A DNA stretch of 36,736 nucleotides. It comes from an uncultured Clostridia bacterium (GTDB lineage Bacteria > Bacillota > Clostridia > Christensenellales > CAG-1252). A program made the position numbers and the translations under genes. Each line of letters starts with the position of its first letter. The stretch's first letter is position 1. The DNA is taken from assembly GCA_945482995.1 (NCBI GenBank), contig CALYRM010000012.1, positions 1-36,736 on the forward strand, written 5' to 3'. The notes beneath the pieces are model-generated. The model was not told the origin of the DNA, did no database searches, and saw only the letters and a list, made by a program, of their open reading frames with translations. This document shows, in pieces, positions 24,272-30,751 of the stretch.

Positions 24272-24694
24272 TTAGTGGTTGCAAGGACACTCGCCCTCGC
24301 AGAACAACTTTTCATCAAAAGGAATGTTATTTTTTTGATAATAATCTTTTATAGCACTTTTGACGGCTTCTTCTGCTAAAACCGAACAATGAATTTTATG
24401 AGTCGGTAAACCGTCCAATGCCTCGACAACAGCGTTATTCGTTAGCTCAAGCGCTTTATCTAATGGTTGCCCCTTTATTAATTCGGTTGCCATAGAGCTT
24501 GTTGCAATGGCACTACCGCAGCCAAAGGTCATAAATTTAACGTCGGTGATGATATTGTCCTTAACCTTTATATACATTCTCATAATATCGCCACATTTAG
24601 CGTTGCCAACTTCGCCGATACCGTCAGCGTCTGGAATTTCGCCAACGTTGCGTGGGTTTCTAAAATGATCCATTACTTTTTCACTATATAACAT
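24272..24694 (-). CDS. nifU: NifU/IscU-type Fe-S cluster scaffold
   Basis: 140 residues. The start MLYSEKVMDHFRNPRNVG is typical of the family, and three ligand cysteines are visible in GNAKCGDIM, FGCGSAIA and KIHCSVLAEE. A short cysteine tail (CEGECPCNH) ends it. There is no C-terminal thioredoxin-like NifU domain, as usual in Clostridia. Clusters are built on it with sulfur from the cysteine desulfurase whose gene overlaps its start by 11 bases. Confidence 0.93.
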   Translation of the reverse strand: MLYSEKVMDHFRNPRNVGEIPDADGIGEVGNAKCGDIMRMYIKVKDNIITDVKFMTFGCGSAIATSSMATELIKGQPLDKALELTNNAVVEALDGLPTHKIHCSVLAEEAVKSAIKDYYQKNNIPFDEKLFCEGECPCNH

Positions 24695-25877
24695 GATTTC
24701 TTACTCCTTTTTGTAATTCGTCCCATACAGGGGACATTTTTCTTAAATAACCGACTATTTCAGGGACAGCCTTGACTATCTTGTCGATTTCTTCTTCGGT
24801 GTTGTATTTGCTAAGCGTTAATCTTAATGAACCGTGAGCAACCTCGTGTGGTCTGCCTATTGCAAGCAAAACGTGAGAAGGGTCCAACGATCCTGAGGTG
24901 CAAGCCGAACCCGACGAAGCGCAAATTCCTTCGTCTGCGAGTAGTAGCAAAAGGCTTTCGCCCTCAATTCCTTCAAAACACATGTTTACGTTGTTGCTGA
25001 GTCTTTTTTCAGCGTCACCATTCAAAATACTATGTGGAATTTTCGATAATTCATTTATCATTTTATCCCGAAGCATGGTTTCTTTTTGCATTACTTTGTC
25101 AAGCTCATCAACCGCAATTTTGAGCGCTGTTGCCATTCCGTAAATACCTGCTAAATTCTCAGTTCCTGCTCGTTTATTGTTTTCTTGAGTGCCACCCTCG
25201 ATTAAGGGAAAAATGGGAGTCTTATGCTTGCAATATAGAGCGCCAACCCCTTTTGGACCGTGGAATTTATGCGACGAGATACTTAGCATATCTACATTTA
25301 ATTTTTTGACGTCTATTGGTAAGTGTCCTACCGCTTGTACTGCGTCGGTATGGAATATAATGTTATGTTCTTTACAAATCTTGCCGATTTCTTCAATTGG
25401 TTGAATTGTGCCGATTTCGTTATTAGCAAACATAATCGTTACAAGAAAAGTGTCTGGTCGTATCGCATTTATTAAATCGTCAGGTTTGACTATGCCTTGG
25501 GAATAAACCGGAAGATAGGTTACCTCAAAGCCCTCTTTTTCCAACTTTTTCAAAGTATGCAAAACGGCGTGATGCTCAAAAGCTGACGATATGATATGGT
25601 TTTTACCCTTTATTTTTGCGAAGCGAGCGGCACTCATTAGAGCCCAATTATCGCTTTCACTTCCGCCTGAGGTGAAGTATATTTCGTTAGAATCGGCATT
25701 AATACAATTTGCCATTATTTCCCTTGCTTCTTCAAGTTTTTCTTTCGCCGATTGTCCCAAAAGGTGTAAACTCGACGGGTTTCCGTACTCCACGTCAAAA
25801 AACGGAAGCATTGCCTTTATTACTCTTTCGTCAACCTTGGTTGTGCCTGCATTGTCTAAATATATTGTTTTATTCAT
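24684..25877 (-). CDS. nifS: Cysteine desulfurase (NifS/IscS family)
   Basis: 397 residues. The PLP lysine is K204 in SSHKFHGPKGVGALY; the active-site cysteine C326 lies in SSGSACTSGSLDPSHVL, a short-loop group I arrangement. TSGGSESDNWAL and HTDAVQAVGH are other PLP-site stretches. It removes sulfur from cysteine and passes it to the NifU scaffold. A promoter with a palindromic box lies upstream, and the Rrf2 regulator gene precedes that. Confidence 0.95.
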   Translation of the reverse strand: MNKTIYLDNAGTTKVDERVIKAMLPFFDVEYGNPSSLHLLGQSAKEKLEEAREIMANCINADSNEIYFTSGGSESDNWALMSAARFAKIKGKNHIISSAFEHHAVLHTLKKLEKEGFEVTYLPVYSQGIVKPDDLINAIRPDTFLVTIMFANNEIGTIQPIEEIGKICKEHNIIFHTDAVQAVGHLPIDVKKLNVDMLSISSHKFHGPKGVGALYCKHKTPIFPLIEGGTQENNKRAGTENLAGIYGMATALKIAVDELDKVMQKETMLRDKMINELSKIPHSILNGDAEKRLSNNVNMCFEGIEGESLLLLLADEGICASSGSACTSGSLDPSHVLLAIGRPHEVAHGSLRLTLSKYNTEEEIDKIVKAVPEIVGYLRKMSPVWDELQKGVRNHVI

Positions 25878-25921
25878 TTTATATATTATCCTTAAATTAT
25901 AAAAAATTTATACATATTTCA

Positions 25922-25968
25922 TACTATTTTAGTAGGAATATTTTACCAAATAAAAATACGCTTGTCAA
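25922..25968 (-). promoter_or_regulatory. nifS promoter with Rrf2-type box
   Basis: On the minus strand TTGACA (25968-25963) and TAAAAT (25945-25940) are 17 bases apart. The palindrome TACTATTTTAGTA (25922-25934) lies just downstream of the -10. A near copy, TACTAAAAGTGTA, stands before the Rrf2 gene at 26419-26431. Confidence 0.75.
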
Positions 25969-25993
25969 CGTATTTTTTTGAAAAAGTAATAAA

Positions 25994-26386
25994 TTACATT
26001 AAATCACGCAAAGAAACGCTTTTAAGATAATTGATAATATTTGAATTAAGTTTGTCCCAACATGTTTTTGTTTTACACTTATCGGCTCTTTCGCATTTAA
26101 CGTTTTCACCCAAACAATCTACTATTTCGATTTTTCCCTCGGTGGCTTCTAAAATTGCGGCTATAGTAATTGCTTCGGGCGATCTTGTCAATTTATATCC
26201 GCCGTTAGGTCCACGGAACCCCTCTACAAGTCCGCTTTTACATAGTTTAGCAACGATTTGTTCTAAGTATTTCATAGAAATACCCTGCCTATTTGCAACG
26301 TCCTTAATCGAAAGCAGATTTTTATCATTATCTGCCAATTCTACCATTATTCTCAAAGCGTATCTGCCCTTTGACGAAATTTTCAT
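25994..26386 (-). CDS. Rrf2 family [2Fe-2S] regulator, IscR-like
   Basis: 130 residues. A winged helix runs from 1 to ~80 (SSKGRYALRIMVELA, QGISMKYLEQIVAKL, GPNGGYKL). The cluster cysteines are C91, C98 and C104 (DCLGENVKCERADKC), close to IscR C92/C98/C104; C109 is an extra one. It probably senses Fe-S supply and represses the nifS-nifU genes and itself through the shared box. Its stop lies 116 bases before the nifS start. Confidence 0.92.
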   Translation of the reverse strand: MKISSKGRYALRIMVELADNDKNLLSIKDVANRQGISMKYLEQIVAKLCKSGLVEGFRGPNGGYKLTRSPEAITIAAILEATEGKIEIVDCLGENVKCERADKCKTKTCWDKLNSNIINYLKSVSLRDLM

Positions 26387-26402
26387 AATTCACCTCGTAA
26401 TG

Positions 26403-26431
26403 AGTATATCATATTTCCTACTAAAAGTGTA
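26403..26431 (-). promoter_or_regulatory. Rrf2 gene promoter and box
   Basis: On the minus strand TATACT (26408-26403) with a poor -35 (TACACT, 26431-26426) at 17 bases. The box on the plus strand reads CCTACTAAAAGTGTA (26418-26431 region) and shares CCTACTAAAA with the nifS promoter box. Binding is inferred. Confidence 0.5.
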
Positions 26432-26454
26432 TAGAATTTGTAAAAATATTTTCA

Positions 26455-26585
26455 TCATTGTCGTCATTTTGAGTGTAGTCGAGAAATCTTTATATCATGT
26501 GCCAATTTATAGCGACTTCATTATTCGTTCGTCATTTTTATATGGAATAGATCCTTACGAGTTCTCTACTACGCTTGGGATGACA
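26455..26585. repeat. Two dispersed repeat units
   Basis: GTCATTTTGAGTGTAGTCGA and, inverted, GAGTTCTCTACTACGCTTGG lie between the Rrf2 gene and the ferredoxin terminator. No gene is supported here. Confidence 0.65.
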
Positions 26586-26600
26586 TTTTATAAAAGAAAA

Positions 26601-26626
26601 AAACCGTCACTTGACGGTTTTTCTTT
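26601..26626 (-). terminator. Terminator of the ferredoxin gene
   Basis: AAACCGTC (26601-26608), loop ACTT, GACGGTTT (26613-26620) with A and T runs on either side; works in both directions and lies 17 bases after the ferredoxin stop. Confidence 0.85.
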
Positions 26627-26642
26627 AATTTGAATACTAAAA

Positions 26643-26816
26643 CTAGTTGTTTTCGCTAATAGCGCCTGTAGGGCAAACGGATTCGCAAACGCCACAGTCG
26701 ATGCATTCATTTGGGTTGATTTCGAATTTATCAGCGCCTTCAGAAATTGCTCCAACAGGACAATTGTCTCTGCAAGTACCGCACATAACACAGTCCGAAT
26801 TGATAACTCTTGCCAT
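26643..26816 (-). CDS. 2[4Fe-4S] ferredoxin
   Basis: 57 residues beginning MARVINSDCVMCGTC. Two clostridial cluster motifs are complete: C9, C12, C15, C19 (CVMCGTCRDNCP) and C38, C41, C44, C48 (CIDCGVCESVCP). Each cysteine set swaps its last member into the other cluster. AAAGGAG precedes the start. It is a low-potential one-electron carrier for anaerobic metabolism. It is a single-gene unit with its own promoter and terminator. Confidence 0.96.
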   Translation of the reverse strand: MARVINSDCVMCGTCRDNCPVGAISEGADKFEINPNECIDCGVCESVCPTGAISENN

Positions 26817-26846
26817 AACTTAACTCTCCTTTATTAGTATGTAATA

Positions 26847-26875
26847 ATTATAGCATAATGCTTGACTATATGCAA
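26847..26875 (-). promoter_or_regulatory. Ferredoxin promoter
   Basis: On the minus strand TTGCAT (26875-26870) and TATAAT (26852-26847), spacer 17 bases. Confidence 0.75.
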
Positions 26876-26904
26876 ACATTTTGCAGTATTTTATTCTTGA
26901 ATAA

Positions 26905-27130
26905 TAATTAATTGTTAGATCCTTCGACTTCGCTACGCTCTGCTCAAGATGACGTAATAAGGATAAGATTCCTCGACTACGCTCGGAATGACGATGCGGA
27001 TAGGTCCCTCGACGATGCTCGGGATGACAGCGGAGCTGTCAATTCACCCTCGACTTCGCTACGCTACGCTCGGAATGACAACAAGGAATAGATTCTTACG
27101 ACTTCGTTGCACTCCGCTCAGAATGACATT
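26905..27130. repeat. Dense cluster of dispersed repeats
   Basis: At least five adjacent units (TCCTTCGACTTCGCTACGCT, TTCCTCGACTACGCTCGGAA, TCCCTCGACGATGCTCGGGA and variants), all in the same orientation and each ending in ATGAC. A 68-codon plus-strand frame over them is repeat-derived. This fills 26817-27144 apart from the ferredoxin promoter. Confidence 0.85.
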
Positions 27131-27144
27131 TGATAGTTGCACCT

Positions 27145-28416
27145 TTATTCCTCGTCCTCTGGTTTGTCCTCTTCGGGTAGAACGTCGAGTCTAACTTCCA
27201 TTATACGCCTTCTTGAAACCTTCATAATTGTAAGCTCAAGATTTCTAAATACGACAACAGCCCCTTCTCTAGGCATTTTATTGCTCAACTCATTGATAAA
27301 ACCACCAATTGTCGTTGCGTCAAATTCGTCGGTATCGATGTCGAAAAGGTCGTGAAGAATATCTATTTCGGCGTCGCCTCTTAGTGAATACGATGTTTCG
27401 GAAATTTGAGTACAGTTTTCTTCCAATTCGTCAGTTTCGTCCCAAATTTCGCCGACAAGTTCCTCGATAATATCTTCCAATGTTACGATACCTTGTGTGC
27501 CGCCAAATTCGTCGGTTACAACTGCGATATGCATTTTATTCTTTTGCAATAGTTTCAAAAGCGCGCTTATTTTTATGGATTCCACCGTAAAGACCGGGGG
27601 TTTCATAATTTCACGAATATTTTTATCGGTATTCATTATTTCGCTATAAAAATCTTTTTCGTGAATTACGCCGATAATATTATCAACCGTGCCATCGTAA
27701 ATGGGAATACGAGAAAAACCCGAATCGGCAATAAGTTTTGCCAAATCCTCAGATGAAATAGTGATAGGAGCAGCAACAACGTCAACTCTCGGGGTTAGAA
27801 TTTCGCCTGCGGTACAATCGATAAATTCAATAGCCGAACGAATAAGCTCGCCTTCTTCTTGTTGAATTCCGCCAACGCTTTCGGCTTCGTCAACAATGGT
27901 AAGGATTTCGTTTTCTGCAAATGAATCCTTATTCTTTGGTTTAAATATTTTATTTAGGCCCTTGCGTAACAAACTAAATAAAGCGCAGAAGGGCGTGAAA
28001 ATTATCATCAACAATTCAATAATCGGAGCGACAGCCATCGAAAAAGTTTCTGGAAATTCTTTTGCAATAGTTTTAGGTACAACCTCTCCGAATATTAATA
28101 CAATAACAGTAATAACGACAGTAGAAATTGTTGCCGCCGTATCGTCGCCAACCTTTCCTGCAAGAATTTGAACAAAAAACAATGTTGCAATTGTTGACAG
28201 CGCGATATTGACGATATTGTTACCGATAAGCACAGCGGATAACATTTTATCATACTTTTCGATTATTTTTTCTACTCTTTTAGCCTTCTTATTTTTTTCT
28301 GCTAGCGTCTTTACTTTAACTCGGTTACACGATGTAAAGGCGGTTTCCGACGCAGAAAAGAAAGCGGAAAATAATAGACATATGACCATTAAACTAATAC
28401 TGAGTGGGATATTCAT
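27145..28416 (-). CDS. CNNM/CorC-HlyC family membrane protein with CBS pair
   Basis: 423 residues. The N-terminal DUF21 (CNNM) domain has hydrophobic helices near 5-25, 60-85, 95-118 and 128-150 and the ASETAFTS motif. Two CBS domains span ~205-325 (LTPRVDVV, GFSRIPIYDGTVDNIIGVIHEKD; TDEFGGTQGIVTLEDIIEELVGEI). A CorC_HlyC domain ends it (DLFDIDTDEFDATTIGGFI). Relatives export Mg2+ or other cations, with ATP or Mg binding at the CBS pair; the older name haemolysin C is misleading. Its ATG overlaps the stop of a 21-codon ORF in TAATG. Confidence 0.92.
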   Translation of the reverse strand: MNIPLSISLMVICLLFSAFFSASETAFTSCNRVKVKTLAEKNKKAKRVEKIIEKYDKMLSAVLIGNNIVNIALSTIATLFFVQILAGKVGDDTAATISTVVITVIVLIFGEVVPKTIAKEFPETFSMAVAPIIELLMIIFTPFCALFSLLRKGLNKIFKPKNKDSFAENEILTIVDEAESVGGIQQEEGELIRSAIEFIDCTAGEILTPRVDVVAAPITISSEDLAKLIADSGFSRIPIYDGTVDNIIGVIHEKDFYSEIMNTDKNIREIMKPPVFTVESIKISALLKLLQKNKMHIAVVTDEFGGTQGIVTLEDIIEELVGEIWDETDELEENCTQISETSYSLRGDAEIDILHDLFDIDTDEFDATTIGGFINELSNKMPREGAVVVFRNLELTIMKVSRRRIMEVRLDVLPEEDKPEDEE

Positions 28417-28481
28417 TATAGCACCTCACCATTAGAGTTGTAATAGCACGTGTTACTGTAAGGGTCAGTTTCTTCGTTCAT
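28416..28481 (-). CDS. 21-codon small ORF coupled to the CNNM gene
   Basis: Starts at an ATG with AGAGAGG nine bases before it and ends in TAA whose last base is the first base of the CNNM start codon. The peptide begins MNEETDPYSNTC and has no hydrophobic stretch or recognised motif. It lies 19 bases after the acyl-CoA synthetase-like stop. Placement and signals suggest real translation, as a leader peptide or coupler; the peptide itself may not matter. Confidence 0.5.
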   Translation of the reverse strand: MNEETDPYSNTCYYNSNGEVL

Positions 28482-28500
28482 TTTTATAAAACCTCTCTAA

Positions 28501-30096
28501 TTAAAATATTTGTTTTTCTATTTTGTTTGTAATTTCGTCGCGTAAAGCCTTGGTATTGATTTTCCCGACCTGTGTTAGTTCAAATCTATCTTTTATAAGG
28601 ATATATTCGGGCGTACTTAGTATAGATAATCTTAACTTTACATGTGATTTAATTGTGTTTTCTACGTTGTCGGGATGGTTATCCTTTAAAACCACGGCTG
28701 TTGCGATTCTTTCTACGTCTTGGGCGTCTTTATATCCGAACACCACGACGTCTTTTATAAAGTCTAACTCCAAAATACAGCTTTCGATTTGTGAGGGGAA
28801 AATGTTGATTCCGTTTCTCTTAATAATATTTTTAATTCTTGAAGATAGGAAAACGTAACCATCGTTGTCAACTTTTCCGAAATCTCCTGTACGCAACCAT
28901 TTTTCGCCGTTATGCTCGAATATGACTTTTTTTGTGTTCTCAACATCATCGTAGTAGCCGTTCATGATCGAAGCCGTGCATACACAAATTTCGCCGTCGG
29001 TATCACGAGGATTTTGTTTATCTCCATCAAAGGTTTCGATTTTTACCGGTCCGAACAGTCTACCGCAAGAACCTCGTTTATGGTACATTTTGCTTTGTGA
29101 TACAAACGGACCGACAGCTTCACTCATACCGTAGCCTTCCAAAATAATTGATTCGGGAAAAGCTTTGTTAAATTCGTCTTGTAGCGATAAGCTAAGCTTT
29201 TCGCCACCGGAGTAGCAAACTTTCAAATGCTTCAAAACACTATTGTTAAAGCGATTTGTTAGAAGCATTCTCTTATACATTATAGGCACCCCAAACATTA
29301 CCTCGACATTGTTCTTTTCCATATCCCTGATGAGATCACGAGGTCTAAACTTCGCTCTCATATATTGATTAAACGATGCGGTTAGTAGGGTGTGAAATAC
29401 GCTTAAACCGTAACCATAAAACATTGGGAGAATATAAATTGCATTGGCATTTGTCGGCAATGTATAGCCGTTTTCGTCAAGGTTATTTACAATATAGAAG
29501 GCTACTGTATTAACAGCAATCTGAGATAGCATTACCGTCTTCGGCTCTCCTGTCGTGCCACCGCTATTCAAATGAAAAGCGGTACTTTTCGGGTCAACGT
29601 TAGGAATTGGCATCTTGCCAATATTTTTCTTTAAAAATACCTTTTCAAAGCAAACACCGCTTTTGTCGGGCTTAGCGGACGCAAATACTGCTTTTGCCAA
29701 AAAACCTGCAAAATAACCGAAATCTATTCTTATTTTCTTCACATTTTCAAAAGGATATTTTGTGATTGAAGATACGAATAGTAGCTTGCTAGAGGTTCTT
29801 TTCATAATCGCCTCTGCCTGATGTTCGGATAGTAGCGGGGAAATCAAACTTGCTACTGCGCCGATATTTGATAACGCATACACGAGCATAGCGAATTGCG
29901 GACAGTTGGGAAGCATTAACGTAACCACGTCACCTTTTTTTATGCCATATTCAAGCAAGTTAAAGGAAAGATAATCAACAAGCTTAAAAAACTTAGCATA
30001 GCTGATTTTTTTTTGGTAAAATTCCAAATATCCTTTATGATTGGTGTTTTGCTTTGCAAACTCCAATATTTTTTGGTTGCAGTTGCAATCAATCAT
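28501..30096 (-). CDS. AMP-forming acyl-CoA synthetase/ligase
   Basis: 531 residues of the ANL superfamily. The phosphate loop reads NSGGTTGEPKTVMLS (near 172-185). GYGMSEAVGPF is the A5 motif, WLRTGDFGKVDNDGYVFLSSR the A7-A8 hinge, and the C-terminal lysine lies in QVGKINTKALR. It activates a carboxylic acid to an acyl-adenylate, then usually to acyl-CoA; the acid is not evident. Its start is one base after the yqeY stop, so the two are coupled, and the small ORF and CNNM gene follow. Confidence 0.88.
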   Translation of the reverse strand: MIDCNCNQKILEFAKQNTNHKGYLEFYQKKISYAKFFKLVDYLSFNLLEYGIKKGDVVTLMLPNCPQFAMLVYALSNIGAVASLISPLLSEHQAEAIMKRTSSKLLFVSSITKYPFENVKKIRIDFGYFAGFLAKAVFASAKPDKSGVCFEKVFLKKNIGKMPIPNVDPKSTAFHLNSGGTTGEPKTVMLSQIAVNTVAFYIVNNLDENGYTLPTNANAIYILPMFYGYGLSVFHTLLTASFNQYMRAKFRPRDLIRDMEKNNVEVMFGVPIMYKRMLLTNRFNNSVLKHLKVCYSGGEKLSLSLQDEFNKAFPESIILEGYGMSEAVGPFVSQSKMYHKRGSCGRLFGPVKIETFDGDKQNPRDTDGEICVCTASIMNGYYDDVENTKKVIFEHNGEKWLRTGDFGKVDNDGYVFLSSRIKNIIKRNGINIFPSQIESCILELDFIKDVVVFGYKDAQDVERIATAVVLKDNHPDNVENTIKSHVKLRLSILSTPEYILIKDRFELTQVGKINTKALRDEITNKIEKQIF

Positions 30097-30097
30097 T

Positions 30098-30511
30098 TTA
30101 GATTTTTTTCAAAACCTCGCTTACCAATTTCATATCTACGGTACCTGCATAGTTAGCCTTAAAATGGCGCATTACAGAAGGAACAGACTTGTCCTCGAGC
30201 GTATTGATAACCGCAGCAATTTCTTCTTCGTTAAGTTGCTTTGGAAGATAAGCTTCAACAGCTTGGATTTGTTTTGTCAAGGAATCGACATCACTTTGTC
30301 TACCGGCCTTTTCGTAGCCTTCTCTCTCTTCCTTTAATTCCTTAACGGCTTTTTTAATAGCGGCATTCACGTCGTTATCTGTAAGTGAGCCGTTACCACT
30401 CTTTTCTTGTAACATAAGCAATGAAATAACAACGTTTAAGCCTGTAACGGTTTCGTTGTCATGAGCTTTCATTGCCACTATTTTTGCTTTTTTCAAATCT
30501 TGTAAAGTCAT
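30098..30511 (-). CDS. YqeY family protein (GatB/YqeY domain)
   Basis: 137 residues from the ATG at 30511, which has AAGGAG eight bases before it; the longer in-frame start at 30568 has none. MTLQDLKKAKIVAMKAHDNETVTGLNVVISLL, KREGYEKAGRQ-type central region and QIQAVEAYLPKQLNEEEI are characteristic. The domain resembles the tail of the amidotransferase subunit GatB and is thought to bind tRNA; the role of free YqeY is not established. It leads the operon with the acyl-CoA synthetase-like gene. Confidence 0.9.
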   Translation of the reverse strand: MTLQDLKKAKIVAMKAHDNETVTGLNVVISLLMLQEKSGNGSLTDNDVNAAIKKAVKELKEEREGYEKAGRQSDVDSLTKQIQAVEAYLPKQLNEEEIAAVINTLEDKSVPSVMRHFKANYAGTVDMKLVSEVLKKI

Positions 30512-30568
30512 ATATTTCTCCTTATACTTTATTATCAACTCTTTGCAGAAAAATCTTCTAATGCCCAC

Positions 30569-30751
30569 AGTTTTTGAAAGGGAAACAGTTTTTTAATGTT
30601 CAATGTGCAATTTTGGATTCCTTGATTATATAGTGTAGTGCGATTCAAACTATTTATTTGCAACAAGGACTTTTGTAAACTGTTAATATTTTATAGTGTA
30701 AGTCATTCCGAGCAACACTGAAGGGTGACGTTAGCGGTCGATTGACTATAT
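30569..30751. repeat. Repeat remnants between GH3 and yqeY genes
   Basis: Holds a TGCAAT-family unit (TTTTAATGTTCAATGTGCAA, 30591-30610) and a partial dispersed unit (GTCATTCCGAGCAACACTGA, near 30704-30723). No gene is seen. Confidence 0.6.

Noticed and set aside
26588-26791. 67-codon minus-strand frame over the ferredoxin
   Set aside because: It is a shadow in another frame; the correct frame gives a perfect 57-residue 2[4Fe-4S] ferredoxin with its own ribosome binding site.
26988-27194. 68-codon plus-strand ORF
   Set aside because: Translated from tandem dispersed repeats; its peptide shows the repeat pattern (LGMT, LRM) and it runs into the CNNM gene antisense.
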